Shown: one piece after another, positions 37,878-48,087 of the stretch | How the letters are laid out: each line of letters begins with the position of its first letter | How positions within the stretch are numbered: position 1 is the first letter of the stretch | Assembly: GCA_963756605.1 (NCBI GenBank) | Contig: CAVWOT010000022.1 | Location: 310,001-374,000 of the forward strand | From: Bog-159 sp963756605 | GTDB taxonomy: Bacteria > Acidobacteriota > Terriglobia > Bryobacterales > Bryobacteraceae | Length of the DNA: 64,000 nt | Direction of reading: 5' to 3' | Position numbers and translations under genes: made by a program | Notes under the pieces: model-generated | What the model saw: the letters and a program-made list of their open reading frames with translations, nothing else | What the model was told of the DNA's origin: nothing | The model's database searches: none

Positions 37878-38228
37878 CTATCCGCGGCGCAGATAGTCAT
37901 CCTGCCGGGTCAGCCAATCCGTGCGAATCGGGCTGAAGATATCCAGGTCGAGTGTGTCTTCGAGAGCCACTGCGCTATGCGGTACGTGCGAGGGGATGTG
38001 CAACACCTGGCCCGCCGAGACCACGATGGTGCGGCCTTCGATTTCGAATTCGAGCGCACCTTCCAGAATGTAGGTAATTTGTTCGCTTTCGTGGTGGTGT
38101 TCGGGCACCACGCCTCCCTTGGAGATAAATACCTGCGCCACCATCGCCTTATCACCCGTGATGACTTTTCGCCAGATGCGCGGATTCAGGACTTCCTTAT
38201 CGACCGTCTCCCAAGTGTAATGTTCCAT
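37878..38228 (-). CDS. Cupin-domain protein
   Basis: 116 residues, a single small cupin: KGGVVPEHHHESEQITYILEG (motif 1, His-x-His-x-Glu metal ligands) and HIPSHVPHSAVALEDT (motif 2). It probably binds a metal and a small carboxylate or sugar; sequence does not indicate a reaction. A separate ATG within 60 bases of the coiled-coil gene start and the same orientation suggest a shared transcript. Confidence 0.85.
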   Translation of the reverse strand: MEHYTWETVDKEVLNPRIWRKVITGDKAMVAQVFISKGGVVPEHHHESEQITYILEGALEFEIEGRTIVVSAGQVLHIPSHVPHSAVALEDTLDLDIFSPIRTDWLTRQDDYLRRG

Positions 38229-38398
38229 CTGTTACGCTCCGACCTATTGTAGCTGCTAGCCGGAAGGCCGCCGGTCACGGCGTAAATTGACAAACAATTG
38301 ACCTGCCGATCGCTATACGTCGCGGCCAGTTCTTCGTCTTCTCTGTAGAGACAAACGAAACAAAACCGCCACGTGGCGGATCTCGAAAGGAAAAATCT

Positions 38399-38836
38399 GT
38401 GAACTTACAAAAAACACTCGCACTCAGTCTGGCGCTCGGGACTTTGCTGGTCCTGACCGGAGCCGCCGCCAGCGCCGAAACAATCACCCGCGCCACCTTC
38501 TCTCTTCCGGAGCAGGCCTATTGGAACGATGTCCTGCTGCCGGCAGGAGACTACACCGTTTCGGTCGACACCACCATCTCTGGAGTTCCTACCGTCTCTC
38601 TGCGCGGAGAAGGCGTAGCCGCCACCTTTATCGTGCCCGCGGGCGGGGAACAATTCTCGGGCCAAAGCGATCTCAGACTAGACGGCGTCAATGGCACCTA
38701 TGTGGTTCGTCAATTCGACTCAGGCGCAATCGGCAGGTCGTTCCAATTCCCTGTGTCCAAGAAGATCCGCAACCAGGTGTTACGCGGCGCGACGCAGCGG
38801 GTAACGGTTACGGTCTCCGCTGCCGCTGGCTCCTAG
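38399..38836 (+). CDS. Small secreted beta-rich protein
   Basis: 145 residues with GTG start preceded by GAAAGGAAA. A signal peptide (MNLQKTLALSLALGTLLVL) is followed by repeated short beta strands: FSLPEQAYWNDVLLPAGDY, TVSVDTTISGVPTVSL and YVVRQFDSGAIG. It looks like a periplasmic or surface beta sandwich; no known domain is recognised. It is followed at once by a family R2 repeat. Confidence 0.65.
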   Translation: MNLQKTLALSLALGTLLVLTGAAASAETITRATFSLPEQAYWNDVLLPAGDYTVSVDTTISGVPTVSLRGEGVAATFIVPAGGEQFSGQSDLRLDGVNGTYVVRQFDSGAIGRSFQFPVSKKIRNQVLRGATQRVTVTVSAAAGS

Positions 38837-38854
38837 TTCCGCTCTTACTGAAGT

Positions 38855-38945
38855 GGGGCGGGCGTCCACGCCTGCTCGGGACGTCCACGTCCCGCCAGAT
38901 GGCGGGTCTGGAGACCCGCTGCAGGACTGGCGTCCTGCCTCACGC
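38855..38945. repeat. Palindromic intergenic repeat, family R2
   Basis: Successive hairpins (GGGACGTCCACGTCCC; GGCGGGTCTGGAGACCCGC; GCAGGACTGGCGTCCTGC) fill the gap between the small secreted protein and the TonB receptor. No gene is seen in 38946-39111. Confidence 0.7.
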
Positions 38946-39111
38946 GAAAGCCGAAACTGTCACTTTAATATGCGAGACTCAGTAGTTCAGGGTTCCCCCC
39001 AGCCCTGCCCGCCAAAATACCCCGCGCAAAGTGCGCAAAGTACGCATTTAAGCTTTTTCCGGTACTTGCCGATAAGAGGGATGAGGTTCGTGCACGTTGC
39101 CGGAATTTCAG

Positions 39112-41130
39112 ATGCGTTCCCTAACTTCCCTATTGCTGCTGGTGCTCCTATCGTCCGCCTCCATACTGCGTGGCGACGACCAACCCTCAGTGCCTGCGGT
39201 CGCTCCGTCGGGCGAAGACGCCCTTTTCGCGGATATGCCAGTGGTAGAAGCCGCCTCTCTGCACGCGCAGACCTTAGCGGAGGCGCCGGCCAGCGTCACG
39301 GTGATTACGGCGGCGGATATTCGCAAGTACGGCTACCGCACGCTGGCTGACGTGCTTTCCGCGGCACGCGGTTTCACGATGATCAGCAATCATCTGGCGT
39401 CGTCCTCTGAAGTGCGCGGTTTTGCCGCCCCCGGAGACCTCAATACCTGCTTTCTTATCATGATCAACGGCCATAATATGACCGAGATTTTTGACCGGTC
39501 GAACAGCTTGTTTGATCAGGATTTTGGCCTGGATCTGGACCTGGTGGAGCGCATCGAGATTATCCGCGGCCCGAGTTCGGCCCTTTACGGCAGCAACGGG
39601 ATATTAGCGACAATCAATATCGTGACTAAGGCGCCAGTGGATGCGTCTCGTTACATGGTCACCACGGAAACCGGCGCGGGCGAACCTGACAAGCTGGAAG
39701 TGATGAGTTCGCAAAACCTGGGGCGGGGCGCCAACCTTCTGATCGAGGGATCTGGGTATTTGTACGGCGGACAAAATCTGTTTCTGCCGGCATTCGACAC
39801 GCCCAACCAGAACAACGGAATTGCCAATCATGTGGATGGCGAGAGTGGATACCACACCTTCGCGAACCTGCAATGGGGCGGATGGAGCTTCACTTCGTAT
39901 TTCAACAATAATCTGGAGCGGGCGCCCGTTCTCACGGCCGGCACCAAATTTAACGATCAAGGGCAATTCCTGCGGGTAGAGCGCAATTTTGCCGGCGCGG
40001 CGTACACGCACGATTACGCCGATGGCGGCGAAATCCGCTGGCAGATCGATTACGATCAATTCCGCTACGACAATCGCTACGACATTAACTTCGGCTTCGC
40101 CGTTATGGACGACCGCACGGACGTGGACGGGGATTGGATCGATTCGCAGTTAACTTATAGCCGCGAACTGCCCCGCATCGGGCTCCTGACGGTGGGGTTG
40201 AGCGCCCAAATCGAACTGCGCAACCAGGTGGAAAACCTGGACTATTCCGACCACCAGGCGCTCCAATTCCGCATCAGTCATCCGGACCGGTCGGGAGCGC
40301 CGTTTGTGCAGCAGGAATGGAACGTGGCGAGCCATTGGAAGGCGTACTTCGGGGCGCGTTGGGACGCTTCCGAGACTTATGGCAACTTTGTCTCGCCGCG
40401 CCTCGCCCTCGTATATCAGCCGAATACCCAGAGTTCCTACAAATTGGTTTATGGCCGGCCGTTTCGCGCGCCGAGCCTGTACGAGGCCTTTTACCATGAC
40501 GGGCTCACGTCGGTGGCAAATCCATCTTTGCAGCCGGAAAGCGCAGACGCAGTAGAAGCGTCAGCCGAGAGGAAAGTCGGCAAAGCGGGGTATGTCCTGG
40601 CCAATGCCTTCTGGTACTCCATGCATTCGGCCATCGAGTCGGTCCGGCTCGGCGACGGGCTATATCAATACCAGAACACCGGGCTGCGCACCTCGCGCGG
40701 TATCGAATTCGAGGTGGGCGCCCATCCGGCGCACTGGCTCGAAACCACCGCCAGCCTGACACTCGAACACGCCGAAGAGGACGATCTGCACACCGTGCTG
40801 CCGAACGAACCCGGCCGCATCGGCAAAATTCGCGGCGCCGTACCGATCTTTCGCGAGCGGCTTTATTTCAGCTCCGATGTCCAATACCTGAGTGCGCGCA
40901 CTACTGCGGACGGCACTCTCACTCGACCGGTCGCGCTGGTGGATGCCACACTTTCGAGCAACCGCCTGTTCGGCGGTTTCGATCTGATCGCGGGCGTGCG
41001 CAATGCGCTCAACTGGGGATATGGGGAACCGGCGACCTGGCCTCTGGACTCCTCCATGGACCAGATTCCAGCCTACGGTCGCACGGCTTTCGTAAAGCTG
41101 ATATGGAGGTCAGGCGAGCAAGGGCGGTAA
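39112..41130 (+). CDS. TonB-dependent outer-membrane receptor
   Basis: About 672 residues. A signal peptide (MRSLTSLLLLVLLSSAS) precedes the plug domain: VEAASLHAQTLAEAPASVTV, then VITAADIRKYGYRTLADVL and IRGPSSALYGSNGILATIN, followed by beta-barrel segments ending KLIWRSGEQGR. It would take up a siderophore, B12, metal or oligosaccharide using the TonB-ExbBD complex, none of which is in the window. An R2 repeat lies upstream. The start at ATG 39112 is chosen because it opens the signal peptide. Confidence 0.88.
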   Translation: MRSLTSLLLLVLLSSASILRGDDQPSVPAVAPSGEDALFADMPVVEAASLHAQTLAEAPASVTVITAADIRKYGYRTLADVLSAARGFTMISNHLASSSEVRGFAAPGDLNTCFLIMINGHNMTEIFDRSNSLFDQDFGLDLDLVERIEIIRGPSSALYGSNGILATINIVTKAPVDASRYMVTTETGAGEPDKLEVMSSQNLGRGANLLIEGSGYLYGGQNLFLPAFDTPNQNNGIANHVDGESGYHTFANLQWGGWSFTSYFNNNLERAPVLTAGTKFNDQGQFLRVERNFAGAAYTHDYADGGEIRWQIDYDQFRYDNRYDINFGFAVMDDRTDVDGDWIDSQLTYSRELPRIGLLTVGLSAQIELRNQVENLDYSDHQALQFRISHPDRSGAPFVQQEWNVASHWKAYFGARWDASETYGNFVSPRLALVYQPNTQSSYKLVYGRPFRAPSLYEAFYHDGLTSVANPSLQPESADAVEASAERKVGKAGYVLANAFWYSMHSAIESVRLGDGLYQYQNTGLRTSRGIEFEVGAHPAHWLETTASLTLEHAEEDDLHTVLPNEPGRIGKIRGAVPIFRERLYFSSDVQYLSARTTADGTLTRPVALVDATLSSNRLFGGFDLIAGVRNALNWGYGEPATWPLDSSMDQIPAYGRTAFVKLIWRSGEQGR

Positions 41131-41243
41131 TTCCTCGATGCGCGCCTGGGGTCGTGGACGCCAGCGGAAATAGGGATACAGGCCGCCCGCCTCAATTGAT
41201 GTAGTATGAAGTGCTATGGTCGCTGGGCACAAGGGCAGTGTGG

Positions 41244-42947
41244 ATGGCTGACGGTAACCGGGCAAAGCCACACGCGCTCGGCCAGTTGTTCCAGGGTATC
41301 CGGCCGCTAGAGAACTCCCGCATCCCGAAAGATATCCTGGCCGGTGTCACCCTCGCCGCGATGAACATCCCGCAGGCACTGGGCTATACCCGGATCGCCG
41401 GCACGCCTGTCGTAACGGGGCTGTACACGCTGTTGCTGCCGCTGGTGGCTTTCGCCGCGTTCGGATCCTCACGCTATCTGGTAGTAGCCGCCGATTCGGC
41501 CACCGCGGCGATCCTGGCCGGCGGACTGGCAGGCAGGGCTCCCGTCGCGAGTGCGAAATACGTAGCGCTGGCGGCCCTGGTCGCCCTACTGACCGGCGGC
41601 TGCCTGATGCTGGCACGCCTGCTGAAACTGGGCTTTCTGGCCGATTTTCTTTCGCAGACGGTGTTGGTCGGCTTTCTGACCGGCGTCGGGTTTCAAGTCG
41701 CAATTGCGGTTCTGGGCCAAATGCTGGGAGTCGAAGTACACAGCCACCGCACGATAGGACAGTTGGCCACGGTGGCCGGCAGTCTGGCAAAGGTGCATCC
41801 GCTGGAAATGGGTATTTCGGCGGCGGCGGTGGTATGCATCCTGGTTTGCCGTCGCGTGGCGCCCATGTTGCCCGGCCCTCTGATCGCAGTAGCGGCCGCC
41901 ACGGCGGCGAGTTTCATCTACGATTTTGCCGGCCACGGTATTGCCGTGGTAGGGCCGGTGGCGGGTGGTCTGCCGTCGCTGGGTCTGCCGCCGGTGAGTT
42001 GGAAAGACGCGGAGGTGCTGCTGCCGGTGGTGGGCTCTTGCGTGGTGATGATCGTCGCGCAAAGCGCCGCGACGGCCCGCGCCTACGCTGTGCGCCACCA
42101 GGAAGCTCTCGACGAAAATGCGGACTTGGTGGGCCTGGCGGCCGCCAACGTCGCCGCCGCCTTGAGCGGAACGTTTGTGGTAGACGGCAGCCCCACGCAA
42201 ACGGCCATGGTGGAGCGCTCCGGCGGGCGCAGCCAGGTCGCGCATCTTTCTACCGCCGTGGTAGTGGCGCTGGTGCTTCTCTTTTTCACCGGCCCATTGA
42301 AATTCCTGCCGCAGTGCGTGCTCGGCGCGGTGGTGTTTACGATTGCGATCGGGCTCATTGATTGGCGCGGGCTGCGCGCGATTCGCCGCGAAAGTCCCCA
42401 AGAATACTACCTGGCGGCCGGAACCGCGGCGATGGTGGTTCTGGTGGGCGTGGAACAGGGTATTCTGCTCGCCATGACGCTGTCTCTACTGCGGATTGTG
42501 CACCACAGCTACAGTCCGCACGCGGTAGTGCTGGTGAAGGATCAGAGGGAGGAGTGGCGCGGCAGACCCGCGGTTCCCGGCACGGTAACCGAACCGGGGG
42601 TGATCATTTACCGTTTTGGGGCACCGCTATTCTATGCCAATGCCAACCGGTTTTCGGAGGGGATCCGCCGCCTGATTGGACCAGATCCTTCCGCCGTAAA
42701 GTGGCTGGTGGTGGATGCCGGACCGGTCACGCACATCGATTACACGGCTGCGCGCACGGTGCGCCAGCTTCAGCAGGATTTGAATAAGCGGGGCATTCAT
42801 CTGGCATTCGCGCATGTGGGGTCCGATTTGCGGGACGACCTGGACCGCCATGGACTCACGGAAGTCGTCGGCGCGGCGCAGTTGTTTGATACTTTGCATG
42901 AGGCGCTCGCCGCGATACATGGCACCGGCTCCGGCCTGCTGGGCTGA
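41244..42947 (+). CDS. SulP-family anion transporter with STAS domain
   Basis: About 567 residues. The SulP signature (KDILAGVTLAAMNIPQALGY) opens the membrane part; 10-12 TM helices follow to about residue 420, then a C-terminal STAS domain with VIIYRFGAPLFYANANRF and VVDAGPVTHIDYTAA. Moves sulfate, bicarbonate or similar anions. The ATG at 41244 is preferred to the GTG at 41211. Not obviously in an operon. Confidence 0.9.
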   Translation: MADGNRAKPHALGQLFQGIRPLENSRIPKDILAGVTLAAMNIPQALGYTRIAGTPVVTGLYTLLLPLVAFAAFGSSRYLVVAADSATAAILAGGLAGRAPVASAKYVALAALVALLTGGCLMLARLLKLGFLADFLSQTVLVGFLTGVGFQVAIAVLGQMLGVEVHSHRTIGQLATVAGSLAKVHPLEMGISAAAVVCILVCRRVAPMLPGPLIAVAAATAASFIYDFAGHGIAVVGPVAGGLPSLGLPPVSWKDAEVLLPVVGSCVVMIVAQSAATARAYAVRHQEALDENADLVGLAAANVAAALSGTFVVDGSPTQTAMVERSGGRSQVAHLSTAVVVALVLLFFTGPLKFLPQCVLGAVVFTIAIGLIDWRGLRAIRRESPQEYYLAAGTAAMVVLVGVEQGILLAMTLSLLRIVHHSYSPHAVVLVKDQREEWRGRPAVPGTVTEPGVIIYRFGAPLFYANANRFSEGIRRLIGPDPSAVKWLVVDAGPVTHIDYTAARTVRQLQQDLNKRGIHLAFAHVGSDLRDDLDRHGLTEVVGAAQLFDTLHEALAAIHGTGSGLLG

Positions 42948-42994
42948 GAATCCCGCTAGTGCTAGTGCTAGTCAGGGTGCCCACCCCACGACAC

Positions 42995-44818
42995 CTATTC
43001 CACGACGACGGTGATGCCTTGCTGGCTCACCGCCGTGCCAATGGTAATTACCACTGGCTGTGGACCTGGCGCGAGCCCCGGCGGAATGGTCAGATTCACC
43101 TGGATCGCGCCGTTCACCAGTCCCGGCGCCGGCCCGGCATAATCTACCGTCGCGGGCACTCCTCCGATGCTCGCCGCGACCGGTTGGGTGACCAGTTTCC
43201 CCGCGCCGGGCGCCAGCGCGCCATCCGTCGCGCCTCCCACGATGGCGCCGCCGCCGGTTCCAAAGATCTGAATTATGCCGCCTGCCGCCACCGGATTCGA
43301 CGCACTGTTGACGGTGTAATCCGTGTTCAAAATGGCGCCCGGTCCGCTGCCGCTCCCATCCAGCGCGAAAATCGCCGGCGCGGCGTCAGTCACCGGTACG
43401 GTGAGCGTATTCGAGAGCAGCACGCCGGTTCCAGGGTTGTATTCATACTGGATCACCGTCTGCGCCTCGCCCGCTACGCCGAACGGCACGACCGCGTTCA
43501 CCTGCGACGCCGACGCATACACCAGCGGCGCGGGCACCCCATCGAAGAGGACCTGGACGCCGCCGGAGTTCGTGGCGAACTTGCCGCTCGCGTCCAACTG
43601 GCCGCTCACCGGGGAGGCCGGCCCGTATTTGGAGCCGAAGATCGCCACGATTTCCCCTGGCGCCACCACTCCGCTCTGATAGCTTGCGGAGTTGACCACG
43701 TAATTCGCATTCAGCACCGGCGGTGTCGTTTCCATGGCCGTCATCAGCGACGAGAATGCTGGTTTGGGCTGATAGTTCACGTCGAACGGCAGCGCCGCGC
43801 CATATCCTGGGAAGGCGGCGGGAATCCACGAATCTGCGTCGGACACACCCCACACTTGAAACGCCGTGCAGTTGGGCTGCTGCAAGCATGCAGTCATGGC
43901 GGTCTGGTAAATCTGCGCTTGCGCGGCGAGATCCGCCGCCGAAGCATTGCCGCTCGCATCCACGAGCAGCCGGACGTCCATCTCAGTGATGTGCACCTGG
44001 ATTCCCAGCGCCGCCAGGGCTTGCATGTTCTGCGCCAGCTGGTCCGCGCTCGGATAGTATCCGGTCGTGACGTGCATTTCGAAACCTACGCCATTGATGG
44101 GCACGCCGCTCGAAACAAACTGATGCACCATATTCAGGACAGCGTCGAATTTGGCGCCGGGCTCTTCGATGTTGTAGTCGTTGTAGAACAGCAGCGCGTT
44201 GGGGTCGGCGGTGTGCGCCCACGCGAAAGCCTGCGCGATGTAGCCGGTACCGGTCTGGCCGATGCCGGGCTGGTCATACCAGATCGAATCACGCAGGGTG
44301 GCGGGCCCGTCGCCGATGGGATCGTTGAACGCTTCATTGACTACGTCCCAGGCGAATACCTGACCCTTGAAGTGAGTCACTTCGGTCGTGATATGGTTTT
44401 GGAGCAGCGTGGCCATCTGCTGCGGTGAAGCGGTCGCCGCATAGGGCGCCAGCCATGACGGGAACTGCTGATACCAGCAGAGATTGTGCCCCCGCACGCG
44501 CATCCCGTTGGCTTGCGCGAAGGCTACCAGTTCATCACCCGGCTGGAAGTTATAGGTGGTCTGAGTAGGCTGCGTAACATCCCACTTCATGGCATTGCCC
44601 GGTTCCAGCATGCTGTATTGGCTGGACAGCAGATTGGCGTAAGTGGGGTTCTGCAGCAGATCGGGCGGACCGTACTCATCGGCTGACGCGGCGGCGCCGA
44701 TGGGAATGGCCCGCGGGGCCGCGGCCTGGCGGAGAGTGGTCTGGGCGGCCAATGGCGCGATTGCCGCCAACATCAGTGCCAGGCAAGCGAGCTTTCGCTT
44801 TCGGATTGGATCGGTCAT
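42995..44818 (-). CDS. Secreted GH10 endo-1,4-beta-xylanase with acidobacterial C-terminal domain
   Basis: 607 residues. Signal peptide ending APLAAQ, GH10 barrel with acid/base Glu162 in DVVNEAF and nucleophile Glu279 in VHITEMDVRL, and the GHNLCWY substrate strand. The C-terminal ~240 residues (from NSASYQSGVVAPGEIVAIFG) form the Acidobacteria-type domain found on many secreted proteins of this group. Degrades xylan outside the cell. Antisense open frames over it are shadows. Confidence 0.9.
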   Translation of the reverse strand: MTDPIRKRKLACLALMLAAIAPLAAQTTLRQAAAPRAIPIGAAASADEYGPPDLLQNPTYANLLSSQYSMLEPGNAMKWDVTQPTQTTYNFQPGDELVAFAQANGMRVRGHNLCWYQQFPSWLAPYAATASPQQMATLLQNHITTEVTHFKGQVFAWDVVNEAFNDPIGDGPATLRDSIWYDQPGIGQTGTGYIAQAFAWAHTADPNALLFYNDYNIEEPGAKFDAVLNMVHQFVSSGVPINGVGFEMHVTTGYYPSADQLAQNMQALAALGIQVHITEMDVRLLVDASGNASAADLAAQAQIYQTAMTACLQQPNCTAFQVWGVSDADSWIPAAFPGYGAALPFDVNYQPKPAFSSLMTAMETTPPVLNANYVVNSASYQSGVVAPGEIVAIFGSKYGPASPVSGQLDASGKFATNSGGVQVLFDGVPAPLVYASASQVNAVVPFGVAGEAQTVIQYEYNPGTGVLLSNTLTVPVTDAAPAIFALDGSGSGPGAILNTDYTVNSASNPVAAGGIIQIFGTGGGAIVGGATDGALAPGAGKLVTQPVAASIGGVPATVDYAGPAPGLVNGAIQVNLTIPPGLAPGPQPVVITIGTAVSQQGITVVVE

Positions 44819-44977
44819 ACCTCTCTGCGACCATCTTATGCCAAATTGCGTGGCGCAGCCGAAACTCGCCGATCCAGCGGAACGTCCTACAAGCAGGCTC
44901 CCCTTAGAGAGCCGGTCATAAGCGGCGGCGGCGTCCGCGGCGGAAACCGAAACAGATTACGATTGATTGGGGGGCGT

Positions 44978-47929
44978 ATGGTAGGCGCTATGTTGCGGTG
45001 TGGCGCGCGTTCTCTGGCGTGCGCCGTAGCAGTTCTCCTCTCTTCTCACGCAGCCTTGCCGCAGTCCGCGGCGACCACTTCTGATAGCCAAAGCGCGGTT
45101 ACATTCAAGGCGGAAACGAACCTGGTGCTGGTGCCCGTAGTGGTGCGCGACGCCAATGGCAACCCGGTCGGGAGCCTGCGCCAGGAGGATTTTCAGATAT
45201 TCGACAAAGGCAAGCCGCAGACCATCGCCAGCTTCGCGGTGGAACGCACGTCGGCCGTGGTGCCGCAAGATCGCAGCGTAGACGGCGGGAAAAAGCCGCC
45301 AACGAACCCGGCGGATGTGACCATCCCGGCACACTACGTGGCGCTGCTGTTTGACGATCTGCACATGAAAACGGGAGCGGGCGCCATCGGCGACTTCGGC
45401 GACCTGGTCTATTCGCGCAACGCCGCTTTGAAGTTTCTCGATACGCTTCAGCCCTCCGATCGCGTGGCCATTTTCACGTCCACAGGCCAGGTCATGCTGG
45501 ATTTCACCTTCGATCGCGCCAAGCTGCGGGACACGCTATTCAAGGTGCGGGCCTCGCCTGACTCGACGCAAGGGATGTCGGCTTGCGGGATTCAGAACAT
45601 CATCGAGCAGGAATCGCGGGCCGTGGTGACCACATCCGCGTCCCTCGTGCGGCGCATGGCCCTGCTCCCCGGCCAACGCACCGTGGTGGTCATTTCGTCC
45701 GGTTTGATTCTGTATAACGAGGGCCCCTGCGCATGGTCGTTGCGGTCCGAGACCATGCAGTTGATCGATCAGGCGGTGCGTGCGCGCGTCGTATTTAACG
45801 GAATCGATGCGCGCGGACTGGCGGTGACGACCAGTGGCTACTCTTTCCAGCAGTTTCAGGCGCAAGTAACCGACGGTACCGGCGGCCGCTTCATTAGCGA
45901 TACCAACGACCTGGCCGGAGCGCTCCATCGGCTGGCCGACACGCCCAAGTACATCTATGTTCTGGGCTTTTCGCCAGGAACGTTGAAGCCGGATGGCAGC
46001 TTCCACACAGTGAACGTGAAGCTGACCGGCGGACACAAGATGGATGTCCAGGCGCGCAGAGGATATTGGGCGCCTGGCGAAAAGGCTCTGGCGCGCGGAC
46101 CGGGCCAGCCCGCCGCTAAGTCAATCGCTAAGTCAAGTGCCGACCTTCTCCAGGTTGACGAGGCGGAGTCGCAGAAAGTTGCCGCGGAGCTGGGCGTTCC
46201 CGTTGCTGCGAAACAACCGAATGTTCCGGAAGCTGCCCTGGTGACCGCAGCGGCGCCCAAGCCGTCCGATCGGGAAATCACCACGCGGGATGAGCCAGTG
46301 AGTTTCAAGGTGCAGAGCAACCTGGTGGAGGTGCCCGTGGTGGTGCGCGATCGCCAGGGGCACGCCGTAGGCAACCTGCGGAAAGATGATTTCCGCGTCT
46401 TCGATAAAGGCAAGCGGCAGGCGATCGGCAAGTTCTCCGTGCAACAGGCCGCCGCGCCCGCCGTACCTGCCGCATGCGCACAAGCCGCGCCGGCGGATCG
46501 CGCGCCGGCGGCCAACTCTTCCCCGGGAGTGATCGGCGCGCCGGTAATGCCCAATCACTTCGTGGCGTTCCTTTTTGACGACGTGCATGTCCGTTTCGAA
46601 GACTTACCGCAGGTGCGCGCCGCCGTGGTGAAATACATCCGCTCCGCACTCCAGCCGCAGGATCGCGTGGCGCTCTATACCACCTCGGGACGGATCGGGG
46701 TCGAATTCACCGACCGTCCGGAGGGGCTGAGCGAATCGCTGCTGAAGATCACTCCTAACCCTGCCCGGGCAGCGGACTTTGGTAAGTGCGGCGCTTATGT
46801 GAGCTACTTTCAGGCGGTGCAGGTCGACCAGCAGGTGGGGCTGCAACCTATGCAGCAGGACATGGCCAAGTGCCTTGCCTTGCGGGTCGCGGTCGAAGAG
46901 TATGGGGATTTCAATACTGCCGTACAGGAGATCCGCGATGCTTACTATAGCGGCCTGCAGGAATCCCGCGCGGTTTTGGCGGCCCTCAAGATTATCGCGC
47001 AGCGCATGGCCGGCGCGCCCGGACAACGAAGCGTGGTGCTGGTATCGCCCGGTTTCTTTGTCCCGCCCGATCTGCAGGAGGAAAGCTCGCAACTGATGGC
47101 GCTCGCCATTCGGTCCAAGGTATTGATCAGCAGCGTCGATGCGCGCGGCGTTTGGGCCAACCCGGTGTTCGATGCGTGCCATCCGGGCGCCGCCGCGGCC
47201 GCTATCCAGGATGAGGCGCAGTTCCGGGACCTCGACGGGCAGGCCAATAGCGACGAACTGATCGCGCTGGCAGACGGGACCGGCGGCACCGTAAATCTGA
47301 ACAACGATTTCGACGGTGGCGTGCGGAACGCGGCGGGCGCGCCCGAGTATCTGTACGTGCTGGACTTTGCGCCGCCAGACCTGAAGCTGGACGGCAGCTT
47401 CCATTCCCTGAAAGTGACTTTGAACTCGGGTGAGCATCTTTCCGTGCAGGCGCGTCGCGGATACTGGGCGCCCAAACACGCGGAGGATCCTCTGACGGCT
47501 GCTAAACAGGAGATCAACGATGCGGTGTTCTCGCGCGAGGAGATGCACAATCTTCCGGTGGAGATGCACACACAGGTGACGCAGTCCAGCGCCGGGGCGA
47601 CGCTGAACGTGCTCGCTACCATGGATTTGAAATCGCTGCACCTGCGCAAAGTGGATGACCGGAATCGTAATGACGTGACCATTGTGGCCGCGGTGTTCGA
47701 CGCGAACGGAAATTTCATCGCCGGCGCGCAGAAAGTGCTGCAACTGCGCCTGCGCGATGAGACCATGCAGCGGCTCGGACAGAAGCCGCCCGTCACTATC
47801 GATACGAACTTCGAGATGAAACCCGGCGCGTATCTGGTCCGGCTGGTGGCGCGCGATGCTGAAGACCAGCAGATCACCACGGAAAATGCCGGGGTACAGA
47901 TCCCGGATGTCGCGGCGAAGGGAAACTGA
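44978..47929 (+). CDS. Secreted VWFA-related protein with two tandem copies of the domain
   Basis: 983 residues from ATG 44978. A signal peptide (MLRCGARSLACAVAVLLSS) precedes the first unit (LVLVPVVVRDANGNPVGSL, DFQIFDKGKPQ...HYVALLFDDLHMK...LDFTFDR...RTVVVISSG...GIDARGL) and a second unit starting near residue 490 (SNLVEVPVVVRDRQGHAVGN, DFRVFDKGKRQA). Each unit ends with a Cys pair region and a repeated LDGSFH(S/T)-type strand and RRGYW. A C-terminal beta domain of about 150 residues follows. Internal duplication is clear. Confidence 0.85.
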   Translation: MVGAMLRCGARSLACAVAVLLSSHAALPQSAATTSDSQSAVTFKAETNLVLVPVVVRDANGNPVGSLRQEDFQIFDKGKPQTIASFAVERTSAVVPQDRSVDGGKKPPTNPADVTIPAHYVALLFDDLHMKTGAGAIGDFGDLVYSRNAALKFLDTLQPSDRVAIFTSTGQVMLDFTFDRAKLRDTLFKVRASPDSTQGMSACGIQNIIEQESRAVVTTSASLVRRMALLPGQRTVVVISSGLILYNEGPCAWSLRSETMQLIDQAVRARVVFNGIDARGLAVTTSGYSFQQFQAQVTDGTGGRFISDTNDLAGALHRLADTPKYIYVLGFSPGTLKPDGSFHTVNVKLTGGHKMDVQARRGYWAPGEKALARGPGQPAAKSIAKSSADLLQVDEAESQKVAAELGVPVAAKQPNVPEAALVTAAAPKPSDREITTRDEPVSFKVQSNLVEVPVVVRDRQGHAVGNLRKDDFRVFDKGKRQAIGKFSVQQAAAPAVPAACAQAAPADRAPAANSSPGVIGAPVMPNHFVAFLFDDVHVRFEDLPQVRAAVVKYIRSALQPQDRVALYTTSGRIGVEFTDRPEGLSESLLKITPNPARAADFGKCGAYVSYFQAVQVDQQVGLQPMQQDMAKCLALRVAVEEYGDFNTAVQEIRDAYYSGLQESRAVLAALKIIAQRMAGAPGQRSVVLVSPGFFVPPDLQEESSQLMALAIRSKVLISSVDARGVWANPVFDACHPGAAAAAIQDEAQFRDLDGQANSDELIALADGTGGTVNLNNDFDGGVRNAAGAPEYLYVLDFAPPDLKLDGSFHSLKVTLNSGEHLSVQARRGYWAPKHAEDPLTAAKQEINDAVFSREEMHNLPVEMHTQVTQSSAGATLNVLATMDLKSLHLRKVDDRNRNDVTIVAAVFDANGNFIAGAQKVLQLRLRDETMQRLGQKPPVTIDTNFEMKPGAYLVRLVARDAEDQQITTENAGVQIPDVAAKGN

Positions 47930-47941
47930 AGCGCGCGCAGT

Positions 47942-47985
47942 TTTGGAGGGCGGGCTTTAGCCGGCGCGGCGCTTCAGCGCGGCTG
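47942..47985. repeat. Palindromic intergenic repeat, family R1 (inverted copy)
   Basis: GGAGGGCGGGCTTTAGCCGG followed by a GCGCTTCAGCGC-like core, the mirror arrangement of the copies at 2217 and 18460. Confidence 0.5.
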
Positions 47986-48087
47986 TATCAATTCTGCGCG
48001 TCTTTTGGCTCCGCCTTCTGGCTCGAGGGGCGGCCCGAGGGGTCGCCGCAGGCCGAGGGCCTGCCGCACAATAGGAGGAAACAAGTC

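Noticed and set aside
38287..38319. TTGACA/TTGACC and TATACG before the small secreted-protein gene
   Set aside because: Spacings are 21 and 10 bases; neither is acceptable.
42959..44428. 489-codon open frame on the plus strand
   Set aside because: Antisense to the GH10 xylanase, whose catalytic motifs and signal peptide are clear on the minus strand.
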